From Candidatus Omnitrophota bacterium (lineage in GTDB: Bacteria > Omnitrophota > Gorgyraeia > B26-G9), in the NCBI GenBank assembly GCA_030630245.1, contig DAOVNL010000009.1:1-11398 (forward strand): a DNA stretch of 11,398 bases, given 5' to 3'. The first letter of the stretch is position 1. The number at the start of each line of letters is the position of its first letter. A program made the translations under genes and the position numbers. Shown here piece by piece: positions 1 through 7,115 of the stretch. The notes beneath the pieces were generated by a model. That model made no database searches. It was not told where the DNA came from and saw nothing but the letters and a program-made list of their open reading frames with translations.

Positions 1-1
1 C

Positions 2-244
2 TCAGTTAACACTAACACTGATTACTTTTGATTTAGGAAAGCAGACTTTCCCCTCAATAAGAGAATAAAGGGTATAGTCCCTGCCCACGCCTACGTTCTT
101 ACCAGGTTTAAATTTCATCCCGCGTTGCCTGATCAAAACAGACCCTGCTTTTACCGTTTCACCACCAAAATGCTTTAACCCTAACCTCTGAGAATTACTG
201 TCTCTTCCGTTACGGCTTGCGCCTTGTCCTTTTTTATGTGCCAT
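2..244 (-). CDS. rpmA: 50S ribosomal protein L27
   Basis: L27 is a large-subunit protein whose N-terminal tail reaches the peptidyl-transferase centre. The 80-residue product begins [16 protein letters not shown] and keeps the family core ([19 protein letters not shown] near residues 24-42 and the [14 protein letters not shown] segment near 54-67). It is slightly shorter than the common ~85 residues but complete, with TGA at its end. A GAGGAG ribosome binding site lies 8 nt before the ATG. The protein starts directly at MAHKKG, so it lacks the cleavable N-terminal extension seen in Firmicutes, which fits the absence of a prp protease gene between rplU and rpmA. It follows rplU after a 124-nt gap that may form a regulatory leader. 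Identification is secure. Confidence 0.98.
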   Translation of the reverse strand: MAHKKGQGASRNGRDSNSQRLGLKHFGGETVKAGSVLIRQRGMKFKPGKNVGVGRDYTLYSLIEGKVCFPKSKVISVSVN

Positions 245-368
245 GTTTTTATCTCCTCAATGAGCCCGCATAGGCGGACGAATTGATCCCGCCGAATATG
301 AGGAAAATTGTCGAAGAAAATTTCCCCATCGTTTATGAAGCGGAACATTAAATTAACAATCTAATCTT
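245..368 (-). promoter_or_regulatory. Candidate structured leader of rpmA
   Basis: This rplU-rpmA gap has no gene but can fold in two exclusive ways on the sense (minus) strand. A GGGGAAA arm (321-327) can pair with UUUCCUC (300-306). Alternatively UUUCCUCA (299-306) can pair with UGAGGAGA (252-259), which contains the rpmA ribosome binding site. Between them sits a GGCGG/CCGCC hairpin (273-277 with 289-293). The shared strand 299-306 makes this look like a switch that exposes or hides the binding site. Pairings were found by eye; no energy was calculated, so regulation is an inference. Confidence 0.35.
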
Positions 369-680
369 TTACTTATTTATCTTTTTGATAAGTAATTTCG
401 TTAACTTCTGCCTGTGCCCGGTCTTTTTATGCGCGTCCTTCCTGCGCAGATACTTATAGACCACTAATTTCTTGCCTTTTGTCTCCTCTACCACCTCAGC
501 CTCGACCTTTGCCCCTTCGACATAAGGATGGCCAATCTCAACCTTTTTGCCGTCAGCAAGCAGCAAAACTTTGTCCAGAGTAATTGTACTCTTTACTTCC
601 TCATCAAGTTTATTGACCTCAATAACATCTTTTGGCGCAACCTTATATTGATTACCGCCAATTTCTAAAATTGCATACAC
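369..680 (-). CDS. rplU: 50S ribosomal protein L21
   Basis: L21 binds 23S rRNA in the large subunit. I place the start at the GTG at 678-680, giving YAILEIGGNQYKV directly after the initiator and a 103-residue protein, the usual L21 length. A GGAGG site sits 8 nt upstream of that GTG. A longer in-frame TTG start at 693-695 would overlap this binding site and add five non-conserved residues, so I reject it. The C-terminal signature RRKDAHKKTGHRQKLT (residues 79-94) is the basic RNA-binding segment typical of the family. The gene lies between rng and rpmA, a classic arrangement. A promoter-like sequence overlaps the end of rng, so rplU-rpmA may also be transcribed apart from rng. Identification is secure. 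Confidence 0.98.
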   Translation of the reverse strand: MYAILEIGGNQYKVAPKDVIEVNKLDEEVKSTITLDKVLLLADGKKVEIGHPYVEGAKVEAEVVEETKGKKLVVYKYLRRKDAHKKTGHRQKLTKLLIKKINK

Positions 681-688
681 AATATCCA

Positions 689-693
689 CCTCC
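689..693 (-). promoter_or_regulatory. Ribosome binding site deciding the rplU start
   Basis: The sense strand reads GGAGG, followed by 8 nt and then GTG. This spacing is near ideal and supports the GTG start over the upstream TTG, which would overlap the binding site itself. Confidence 0.85.
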
Positions 694-743
694 AAATTTA
701 AACAATCATTTTTTCGCTCATTTCTCTAAAAAACAATGAAAAA

Positions 744-772
744 AGTATATCACAAAAATATAACCTCTTCAA
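744..772 (-). promoter_or_regulatory. Candidate sigma70-type promoter for rplU-rpmA
   Basis: On the minus strand TTGAAG (767-772) and TATACT (744-749) are separated by 17 nt. The -10 matches five of six consensus bases and the -35 matches four. The element straddles the rng stop codon and would give a leader of roughly 55 nt before rplU. In AT-rich DNA such matches can arise by chance, so this is moderate evidence only. Confidence 0.4.
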
Positions 773-2261
773 TACCTAAATGTTCGTCACTAATTACGGC
801 AATTTTTACCCACATCTTCTTTTCCATATTGGTAATCGTCATGCGGTCTTCATTGAGCAGCCGCATGGCTATTTGGGGGTGGACCTTTACCTTAAGATAA
901 CGCCTCTTATTTGTTTGAAGAAAGTATCTTATCTGTCTTAATGCGGTAATGGCAATACTTTGCGTAGATTTTATCTTGCCCGTTCCCGAGCAATGACCGC
1001 ATTTATTAAAAATTACGCTTTCCAGGTTTTTTCTGATCCTCTGCCTGGCTATTTGAACAGTGCCCAGGGGAGAAAACGGATACACCGTAAAACGCGCCTT
1101 ATCATTTTCCATAGCCTTCAGCAGCACGCTAAGCACCTTTTTCTGATGAGAGAACTTCTGCATATCAATAAAGTCGATTATAATTATTCCGGCCAGGTCT
1201 TTCAAAACTATCTGCCGCGCTATCTCTTTTGCCGCCTCTAAGTTAGTTAGAAAGGCTGTTTCCTCTAATCTCCCTCTATTCACAAAACTACCGCTATTTA
1301 CGTCAATTGAGATCAATGCCTCTGTCCTTTCAATAACTATATATCCGCCTTTTTTAAGCGCTGCCTTCTGGGCAAATATATTTTCTATTTGCTGCTGCGC
1401 ATCATGTTTCTCAAAAAGAGGCATTTTTTCCTTAAAAAAACGGATGTACCGCTGCAAATGGGGAGCCAGAGTTTTGATAAACCCCATTACTCTTTTATAA
1501 TCCTCTTTCTTATCAATCAATACCTGTTTTATCTCATCGTTGAAAAAGTCCCTGGCTACTCTCAAAATCAGATCATATTCCTCGTATATTAAACAAGGCG
1601 CATTCCTTCTGGAGGATTTAACTTTTATTGTTCTCCATAATCTGAGCAGGTATTTTAATTCGCGGGTAAACTCACGCTTTCCCATCTGCTTGGCCTGGGT
1701 GCGCATAATACAGCCCATATCTTTAGGCAACCCTATTTCCTTAAGCAGCGCTTTTAAACGCTGCCGCTCTTTATCATTGGTTATCTTTTTGGAAATACCG
1801 ATATTTTTGCTATACGGCATTAATACCAGAAAACGCCCCGGAAGACTTATTTGGGAAGTTAAACGGCACCCTTTGGTCCCAAACGGCTCTTTAACGATCT
1901 GAACAAGGACATTCTGGCCTTTAGTCAAAAGCTTATCGATTGTCTTTGTTTGCTGGTTTGCTTTCTTAGAAGCATTATCAGATTCAGCCTCGTCCGCGTT
2001 TTCAATGGCATATTCATCCGAACGCAATGTTTCCGGCAGTAATTCCTGTACATATAAAAACCCGTTCTTTTCCAGTCCGATATCAACAAATGCCGCTTCC
2101 ATGCCTTTGACTATCTGCGCCACTCTGCCTTTGTATATATTGCCGGCCAGATGTGCCACACTGCTTCTTTCCAGGAAAAACTCCTGCAGCTTGCCGTTTT
2201 CTAAAACAGCAACTCTCTTCTCCTGTTCATCAATACTCATTAAAATTTCTTTATTCTGCAT
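750..2261 (-). CDS. rng: Ribonuclease G/E family endoribonuclease
   Basis: This is a single-strand-specific endoribonuclease, in known relatives acting in 5S/16S rRNA maturation and mRNA decay. The 503 residues match RNase G length (about 490) and lack the long C-terminal scaffold of RNase E. An S1 domain occupies roughly residues 37-125 (NIYKGRVAQIVKGMEAAFVDIG) and carries an acidic, serine-rich insert near 80-108. The catalytic DNase I-like domain shows ISIDVNSG with Asp320 and IIDFIDM with Asp363, 43 residues apart as in E. coli RNase E (D303/D346). The zinc-link CGHC is at 421-424, followed by SGTG. The ATG overlaps the end of the DUF2344 gene by 11 bp, suggesting translational coupling; only a weak AGAGA lies upstream. 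The neighbours rplU and rpmA are typical. Whether it is called RNase G or RNase E is a matter of convention. Confidence 0.95.
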   Translation of the reverse strand: MQNKEILMSIDEQEKRVAVLENGKLQEFFLERSSVAHLAGNIYKGRVAQIVKGMEAAFVDIGLEKNGFLYVQELLPETLRSDEYAIENADEAESDNASKKANQQTKTIDKLLTKGQNVLVQIVKEPFGTKGCRLTSQISLPGRFLVLMPYSKNIGISKKITNDKERQRLKALLKEIGLPKDMGCIMRTQAKQMGKREFTRELKYLLRLWRTIKVKSSRRNAPCLIYEEYDLILRVARDFFNDEIKQVLIDKKEDYKRVMGFIKTLAPHLQRYIRFFKEKMPLFEKHDAQQQIENIFAQKAALKKGGYIVIERTEALISIDVNSGSFVNRGRLEETAFLTNLEAAKEIARQIVLKDLAGIIIIDFIDMQKFSHQKKVLSVLLKAMENDKARFTVYPFSPLGTVQIARQRIRKNLESVIFNKCGHCSGTGKIKSTQSIAITALRQIRYFLQTNKRRYLKVKVHPQIAMRLLNEDRMTITNMEKKMWVKIAVISDEHLGIEEVIFL

Positions 2262-2556
2262 AATTAATCTCTATAATCCTTAAATCTTCATTTAGCTGTC
2301 TATCCATTCTATCTTTGAATTCCAGCAGTTCCATTTTTATTTTCAAAAAAAATAATACTCCCATTTCACCTCTTACTCCCAGTTTTAGAGCCTGATCGAA
2401 TTTCACCTTTGGATGAGGGCTGAAACCTTGAGTCAGGACAAAAGGAATTTCCGCGCGTCTTAATGCCCTATAAATAAGCCTTATAAAATCCAGGTGCGAT
2501 ATAAAACGCATCATCCCATCTTTTTTAAACTTTGCCTTAATTTTCAATACATCCAT
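2251..2556 (-). CDS. Short DUF2344 (TIGR03936-like) protein
   Basis: The 101 residues match the N-terminal half of DUF2344, a family usually near 200 residues that is fused to or encoded beside a B12-binding radical SAM protein of unknown substrate. The conserved core is clear: MRFISHLDFIRLIYRALRR near residues 16-34, then TQGFSPHPKVKFDQALKLG near 42-60. The second half is absent: the frame ends with TAA inside the start of rng (11-bp overlap), so there is no downstream remnant. A TAG lies just before the ATG, so the N-terminus cannot extend, and no Shine-Dalgarno sequence is visible. The usual radical SAM partner is not upstream; pilQ is. DUF2344-rng-rplU-rpmA synteny supports the identification. 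The molecular function is unknown, and the short form may be a reduced version or an old truncation. Confidence 0.85.
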   Translation of the reverse strand: MDVLKIKAKFKKDGMMRFISHLDFIRLIYRALRRAEIPFVLTQGFSPHPKVKFDQALKLGVRGEMGVLFFLKIKMELLEFKDRMDRQLNEDLRIIEINYAE

Positions 2557-2571
2557 CTAAGTTTTAACAAA

Positions 2572-2630
2572 AGACAAAAAACCTAGGACTTAAAACTCTG
2601 ATATTTCCACTCAGTCTTCGGTTTTTGTCT
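2572..2630 (-). terminator. Imperfect long hairpin between pilQ and DUF2344
   Basis: The sense strand has AGACAAAAACC (2620-2630) and GGTTTTTTGTCT (2572-2583), complementary except for one extra T. Inside, GACT and AGTC can pair, and CTGA/TCAG can close a further small loop. The distal arm runs into TTTTGTT. A second inverted repeat, AGTTTTAA/TTAAAACT (2560-2567 with 2590-2597), overlaps it and would compete. It may terminate the pil transcript or act as a leader for the DUF2344-rng operon. The stem is A/T rich, so strength is doubtful. Confidence 0.35.
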
Positions 2631-2659
2631 AAAGTTTCAAACCTCACACAAACTGGTTT

Positions 2660-4384
2660 TTATTTCCTGAAAAAATACCCCTTATTTCTTCTTCCTTTTT
2701 CCTTCTCTGTTTTCTTTTGGACAACCGGCTCAGGTTTTTCCTCCGCCGTTTTTTCCTCGGCCTCAGCAGGAGCATCAGGCACCGCTGTTGAACCCTCCCC
2801 GGCAACAGCAGTTTCCCGCGTATCCGCCGCGGCACTCACCTGTTCTTCTGCCTCTATCGCTTCGAGTTCCTTATCGAACATGTCTGCTTTGAGAAAATCA
2901 GCTTCCTCAGTTTTGAGAAAATCTGCTTCCTCGGCTTTGACAACATCTTCCATGCCGAATTCAGCCATATCTTCTTCAACTGCGCTGATATCCGTCACTG
3001 CCGTATCCAGCACATCAGATATCTTCTTTCTTTTTACTATTTGATTTTCCTTTACGATATGCGGTGTAATAAAAATAAGCAGGTTATTTCTTATAACATC
3101 TTCGGACTTATGCTGGAACATCAACCCCAGTATCGGGATATCACCTAAAAAAGGAACCTTTGTTTTAGTCCTAACAACCTTATCCTTGATCAATCCGCCG
3201 ATAACCAAAGTCTCTCCGTCTTTGATCATTACTGTTGCATCTACTGTCTGAGTGCTCAATACCGGCACTCTTGCTCCTTCGAACTCAATCTCCTCCTGCT
3301 TATCGGAAATCTCAGGATGCAATTTTAATGTAACGTATCCATTCTTATTGATCGTAGGCGTAACTCTAAGGAGAACTCCATAGCTCTTGTATTCCCATCC
3401 GGAAATCACAAATCTCCCCTGTTCTTCACTATATGAGTAGCTGGCAATCGGCCAGTCAGTACCGACGTGTATCTCAGCCATCTCATTATCCAAAGTTGTT
3501 ATGCTCGGATTGGATAGTATCTTGGTTTTTCCGTTGGTTTCGATAGCTTCAAGCAAAAGGCTGAAAGAAGAACCGTCAAGAATGCCAAAGCTAAAGTCTG
3601 AACTTGTGGACAATGGGAATGACGGCGCTGAAACGGTAGGAAATGAATCCGCCGTATCCCCTCTGGGCATATAATTATCATATTTCGCACCTACATTGTT
3701 TGCCGGCCATGGAAAAGTAGTAGCCCTTGATGACATTGAAGCAGTATAAGAAGCGTTCCAGTTTAATCCTATGTCTTCCATATTTGAAAATGTTGTTTCC
3801 ATAATTCTTGCTTCAATTGTTACCTGAGGCGTCATTGAATCCAGGCGTTCAATAACCTTGCTTATCTTGTAAATATTAGTGGGAATATCCGTTACAATTA
3901 CAAGATTGGCTCTTGAATCAAACTTTATTTTTCCCCGCTCAGACCGCATCTCAGAGACTGAGGTTGCCACATCAGCTGCCTTAGCATAATTTAAGGCAAA
4001 TACTTCTGTGACCAGATTTTCCTGTCCCTGCTTATCAAGAGTAGTCACGCGGATTATATTTGTCTCTCTTTCATAAGCATACCCGTATGTGCGGCATATT
4101 ACATCAAGAACTTTTTCCCAGGGCACATCAGTGATCTGCACGGTAACAAGCCCCTTCACCTCAGGATCCGCCACTATGCTGACATTACCTTTTAATGCAA
4201 GCACCCTGAAAACATCCTGGATATCGGCATCCTTGAACTCAACGCTGATATTGCCTGCTTGGGTATCTTCAACCTGCATTTCGTTTATCTGGTTTGCGGC
4301 CAGGAAAGACCCTACAGCCAGGACCAACACCAAAACTAAAAATAAAATCTTATTCCTGAAAGTCAGCAATTTACTGTTGCCCAT
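2660..4384 (-). CDS. pilQ: PilQ/GspD-type outer-membrane secretin
   Basis: This forms the multimeric outer-membrane pore through which a type IV pilus leaves the cell. The 574 residues show a basic N-terminus with a hydrophobic signal segment (about 12-30), an STN/N0 domain (about 46-112, VEFKDADIQDVFRVLAL), a secretin N1 domain (about 123-185) and the secretin barrel (about 187-443) with the signature VPFLGDIPILGLMFQ (410-424) and LLIFITPHIV. It lacks the AMIN domains found in proteobacterial PilQ. After the barrel comes a ~130-residue acidic, Glu/Ala-rich tail with an 8-residue duplication (KAEEADFL/KTEEADFL) and a basic end. The ATG overlaps pilP by 14 bp, and a G-rich GGAGG site lies upstream in the pilP end. 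It is last in pilMNOPQ. Secretin identity is secure; pilus versus secretion role rests on the pilMNOP context. Confidence 0.95.
   Translation of the reverse strand: MGNSKLLTFRNKILFLVLVLVLAVGSFLAANQINEMQVEDTQAGNISVEFKDADIQDVFRVLALKGNVSIVADPEVKGLVTVQITDVPWEKVLDVICRTYGYAYERETNIIRVTTLDKQGQENLVTEVFALNYAKAADVATSVSEMRSERGKIKFDSRANLVIVTDIPTNIYKISKVIERLDSMTPQVTIEARIMETTFSNMEDIGLNWNASYTASMSSRATTFPWPANNVGAKYDNYMPRGDTADSFPTVSAPSFPLSTSSDFSFGILDGSSFSLLLEAIETNGKTKILSNPSITTLDNEMAEIHVGTDWPIASYSYSEEQGRFVISGWEYKSYGVLLRVTPTINKNGYVTLKLHPEISDKQEEIEFEGARVPVLSTQTVDATVMIKDGETLVIGGLIKDKVVRTKTKVPFLGDIPILGLMFQHKSEDVIRNNLLIFITPHIVKENQIVKRKKISDVLDTAVTDISAVEEDMAEFGMEDVVKAEEADFLKTEEADFLKADMFDKELEAIEAEEQVSAAADTRETAVAGEGSTAVPDAPAEAEEKTAEEKPEPVVQKKTEKEKGRRNKGYFFRK
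2886..2933 (-). repeat. 24-bp tandem repeat in the pilQ tail
   Basis: Two adjacent 24-bp units match at 21 of 24 positions and encode the octapeptides KAEEADFL and KTEEADFL. A decayed third unit follows at 2934, encoding the sequence just before them (MEDVVKAE). The unit length is a multiple of three, so copy-number change would preserve the frame. Confidence 0.8.
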
Positions 4385-4754
4385 TTAAACTCCCCCCTCC
4401 TTTTTTTAGATTAATAACCATTACCTTTCCCCCTTTTTGCAAGATAACACTTGCCTTTTTTATCTTTAAAACCTGCATATTCATTATCCTCTGTTTTTCT
4501 TTAACAAGCTTGCCGTTTATAATTGCCATGGACTTACCGCTGGGATCCCAGATAATCCCTTCAAGCTCAATATTACCCGTCTCTGAGAGTGGCCTTGCCC
4601 CGGGTAAAACGCGGCCGTCCTGTGTAACTAAACTGATAAACGGATCGCGATTGCCCTTATCTTGATAAGTAAAGCTCCGCACACTTGCCCGGGCTCCGGC
4701 AACTACAATGATACTTAATAAAAAAACCAAAATTTTAGCGCAGGTTTGCTTCAT
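4371..4754 (-). CDS. pilP: PilP/GspC-like periplasmic protein of the pilus alignment complex
   Basis: PilP links the PilN-PilO inner-membrane complex to the secretin. The 127 residues start with a signal sequence (about 1-23, ending ARA), followed by NRDPF at 35-39, a hallmark of PilP, and a small beta domain like the GspC homology region (about 61-117, IELEGIIWDPSGKSMAIING). The C-terminus is a Gly/Lys-rich KKGGGSLNGQQ. There is no lipobox cysteine after the signal, whereas proteobacterial PilP is a lipoprotein, so this form is either secreted or anchored by an uncleaved signal. AAGGA lies 8 nt before the ATG. The gene overlaps pilO by 20 bp and pilQ by 14 bp, strong evidence of a co-translated operon. 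The name rests mostly on motif and position. Confidence 0.85.
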   Translation of the reverse strand: MKQTCAKILVFLLSIIVVAGARASVRSFTYQDKGNRDPFISLVTQDGRVLPGARPLSETGNIELEGIIWDPSGKSMAIINGKLVKEKQRIMNMQVLKIKKASVILQKGGKVMVINLKKGGGSLNGQQ

Positions 4755-5322
4755 TCATAGAATCCTTTAAACAAAATGCATGTACAGCAAAAAAAACCTG
4801 CTGCTTTTGCGATCCTACATCCGCATTGATTATTCTAATCTTATCAATTTTCATGAATTTCTGGGAATACTCAAGCTCATTTATAAATCTCCCTAGTTTA
4901 TGGTATCCGGCATAGGCGTCGATCAATACCGGAATTTTTACAAAAAACAATGCCGGGTCATCAACCACTTTCTGAGGCTCCATGGCAATAATCTTAACGC
5001 CGTTTTTCCTGGCCAGTTTTGAAAGCAGTTCCAGGAAAACCGGAAATTCCTTTTGTAAAGGCAGGCGCTTCATGAAATCTTTGTAAGCGTTATTCAGGGA
5101 TTCATATTCGAGTTCCAAAGCAGTATAATTTTTAATACCCTGGTCAAGGCCGCTCAGGATCTTCTTTTTCTCATTAATTTGGGCCGAGACTTTCGCCATG
5201 TTCATTGTTTGCGGAATAATCAACAAGACAAGTACAACCGCAATGATCCCCAGGGCGATTTGGAAAAATGGCACACCCGCGATTTTTAACTCTTTGAATG
5301 AACTTATGTTAAGCTTCACCAC
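4735..5322 (-). CDS. pilO: PilO, type IV pilus inner-membrane alignment protein
   Basis: PilO dimerises with PilN in the inner membrane and contacts PilP. The 195 residues have a short cytoplasmic start, one transmembrane helix (about 16-37), a coiled-coil-like region (about 42-85, Lys/Glu-rich with leucines) and a ferredoxin-like periplasmic domain (about 95-185) containing the PilO-typical GYHKLGRFINELEYSQKFMKI stretch (about 139-159). Initiation is at one of two adjacent GTG codons: the first (5320-5322) is 5 nt after AGGAG, the second (5317-5319) is 8 nt after it and would create a GTGA overlap with the pilN stop, so the true start may be 5319. It overlaps pilN by 4-7 bp and pilP by 20 bp. 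Sequence is poorly conserved in this family; architecture and order make the call. Confidence 0.9.
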   Translation of the reverse strand: MVKLNISSFKELKIAGVPFFQIALGIIAVVLVLLIIPQTMNMAKVSAQINEKKKILSGLDQGIKNYTALELEYESLNNAYKDFMKRLPLQKEFPVFLELLSKLARKNGVKIIAMEPQKVVDDPALFFVKIPVLIDAYAGYHKLGRFINELEYSQKFMKIDKIRIINADVGSQKQQVFFAVHAFCLKDSMNEANLR

Positions 5323-5939
5323 TCAATCTCCTGTTTAAATAAACAAATTAAAGTAAAATCCATCACTTCAACCGTTGCTATCTGCCGGCGTAATACCCCT
5401 TCAAGCTTAATTCCTTTAAAGTGCTGGGAAAATTCCTTATTAAGCTTAAGATTTCTAACAAAATTACCAATTACCCCCATTTCATCGTGAATTACCGAAA
5501 CAGCGGTAGCTTCAAGCTTCAGAAATTTATTTCCCCGCAAGCCCACAGCCGGAAACTGTGCCTGAGCCGCTGCTTCTTTTTCCAGAGATAATTGTCTTAA
5601 CCAAATTCCCGGTATGATCAGATCACTTAGCAGATTCAATTTTTTCGACCACAAGAATCTATTTGTTATCAAGGGACTAAAAAGAGCATTGGCTGCTTTC
5701 AGATTTACCGTTTTATGCTGAATAAAAATAATCTTTTGCTGTTCAGGAGCCAGCCCCTTTAACCGGGTATCAAGCGCATGAAGCGTAATACTGCGGCCAA
5801 CGTTTATAGCGGTAATAATCAAAACAATTACCAGGAGCACAGCATTTATTGAAAGCAATATCAAGTTTACAGGAATATGCTGCTGTTTTTCCTCTTTTTT
5901 TGCTTTATAAGCTTCAGGCAGCAGGTTAATTTCTATCAT
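5316..5939 (-). CDS. pilN: PilN, type IV pilus inner-membrane alignment protein
   Basis: PilN bridges cytoplasmic PilM and periplasmic PilO. The N-terminus MIEINLLPEAYK carries the INLLP motif that docks into PilM in characterised systems. A single transmembrane helix lies near residues 23-46, followed by a periplasmic region of about 160 residues ending in a predicted ferredoxin-like fold (about 120-200). Total length 207 is typical. It starts 3 nt after the pilM stop, with GAGGG in the last codons of pilM as its binding site, and its TGA overlaps the pilO start. The visible INLLP motif and gene order make the identification firm. Confidence 0.93.
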   Translation of the reverse strand: MIEINLLPEAYKAKKEEKQQHIPVNLILLSINAVLLVIVLIITAINVGRSITLHALDTRLKGLAPEQQKIIFIQHKTVNLKAANALFSPLITNRFLWSKKLNLLSDLIIPGIWLRQLSLEKEAAAQAQFPAVGLRGNKFLKLEATAVSVIHDEMGVIGNFVRNLKLNKEFSQHFKGIKLEGVLRRQIATVEVMDFTLICLFKQEIEW

Positions 5940-5942
5940 ATT

Positions 5943-6989
5943 TTACCCTCTAAGTGCCAAACCGATCGATACTGTTAACAAAGGGCCTACTTCAATAAGC
6001 CGCTCTTTAGACAGATCAAGATTTATTTGTAAAATTCTTGTAGGGTCCCACACCTCAACATCTATGCCGAGAATGCTGTTTAAGACCTTGTCGATCCCCT
6101 TGAACTTAGCCGTTCCTCCTGTAAGAAAAATCTTTTGTACGCTTCCCCCCATCTGGCTTTCCACATAATTAAAAGACATCTGAATTTCGCTCGCGATCGA
6201 ATCTAAAACAGAGCGGATAGCGCTTATCATGTCCCCGTATCTCTCCTTTGGATTATGCTTTAAATCATCAGCCTCCTCTTCGGTCATTTCGAATTCATCG
6301 ACAATAGCTTTTGTCAAGTGCCTGCCGCCGATAGGAATATCACGGTTAAAGTGAGGGATATTGTCGCGCAGAATAGTTGTACTGGTTATATCAGCTCCTA
6401 TGTCTAAGACAGCAATGATACCCTTATTCTCCTGCTGTACTAATTTGAAAGAATTCACTATAGCAAAAGAATCAACATCAATAACTCCCGGAGTCAGCCC
6501 TACAACCCGCAAAATCTTTATTCTTTCTTCAATAACTTCTTTTTTCACGGCAACCAGCAGAACCTTCATCATCTTCTGCCCCTTGCCTTCGCCGCTCTCA
6601 CCTAATATTTGAAAATCATAATTAACCTCATCAAGATTAAACGGAATATATTTGCCCAGGCCAAATTTCAGAGCCTTGAGCAATTCTTCCGTTGTCATCT
6701 TCGGCATCTGCACATATCTGACGATAACTGCCTGCCCTGAAACAGAGGTATTAACTAATTTTGTGCTTATCTGCGCGTTTTCCAGGGATTTTTTTACAGC
6801 TTGCGATATATCCGCGATTTTTGAACTTTTAAAAGGCTGGATGTCAAAACTCACCAAGTGTTTAAACAAAGAACCAGGCTGCGTAAGCAGCTGTACCACT
6901 TTTACGCTGGAGTTACCTATGTCCAGCCCAACTGAAACCTTTGGCTTGGGCTTTACAAATTTTTCAAATATAGCTTTTAATTGTTCCAT
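5943..6989 (-). CDS. pilM: PilM, actin-like ATPase of the type IV pilus
   Basis: PilM is a cytoplasmic FtsA/actin-like protein that binds nucleotide and the PilN tail and connects the pilus motor to the envelope complex. The 348 residues show the ASKHA signatures: phosphate-1 VGLDIGNSSVKVV (about 20-32, Asp23), phosphate-2 VLDIGADITST (about 194-204) and the adenosine motif IFLTGGTAKFKG (about 287-298). RYVQMPKMTTEELLKALKFG (91-110) is the PilM-typical insert. Length equals the family norm. It opens the pilMNOPQ operon after a 182-bp gap with a candidate promoter. I see no Shine-Dalgarno sequence before this ATG; another ATG 20 nt upstream is out of frame. Identification is secure. Confidence 0.95.
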   Translation of the reverse strand: MEQLKAIFEKFVKPKPKVSVGLDIGNSSVKVVQLLTQPGSLFKHLVSFDIQPFKSSKIADISQAVKKSLENAQISTKLVNTSVSGQAVIVRYVQMPKMTTEELLKALKFGLGKYIPFNLDEVNYDFQILGESGEGKGQKMMKVLLVAVKKEVIEERIKILRVVGLTPGVIDVDSFAIVNSFKLVQQENKGIIAVLDIGADITSTTILRDNIPHFNRDIPIGGRHLTKAIVDEFEMTEEEADDLKHNPKERYGDMISAIRSVLDSIASEIQMSFNYVESQMGGSVQKIFLTGGTAKFKGIDKVLNSILGIDVEVWDPTRILQINLDLSKERLIEVGPLLTVSIGLALRG

Positions 6990-7060
6990 AATTCAAACAG
7001 GAAAGTCATGGCCCCCATCGCCAATTTAAGCAAAAAAACAAATCAATAATTAATATTTTT

Positions 7061-7089
7061 AGTCTAACATAGATTAATTAATGATTCAA
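7061..7089 (-). promoter_or_regulatory. Candidate promoter of pilMNOPQ
   Basis: On the minus strand TTGAAT (7084-7089) and TAGACT (7061-7066) are separated by 17 nt, each matching four of six consensus bases. It would give a leader of about 65 nt before pilM. The region is very AT rich, so the match is only suggestive. Confidence 0.3.
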
Positions 7090-7115
7090 GTAATATTTAA
7101 GCCTTATTTTTACAA

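Noticed and set aside
245..368. A prp (ribosomal processing protease) gene between rplU and rpmA
   Set aside because: The gap is only 124 nt with stops in all sense frames, and L27 has no N-terminal extension to be cleaved.
681..749. Ribosomal-protein L21 leader structure
   Set aside because: Only 69 nt of AT-rich sequence separate rng and rplU and no stable hairpin is evident beyond a promoter-like match.
960..2283. Several plus-strand open frames of 67-120 codons
   Set aside because: All lie antisense to rng, whose domains and catalytic residues are intact in the other strand; they have no family resemblance or regulatory signals.
2625..3044. 139-codon plus-strand open frame rich in Ser and Ala
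   Set aside because: It is the complement of the low-complexity acidic tail of pilQ; its Ser/Ala-rich product is what that repeat produces antisense, and no binding site precedes it.
6361..7029. Plus-strand open frames opposite pilM
   Set aside because: They mirror the well-conserved pilM coding sequence and show no independent start signal or recognisable domain.
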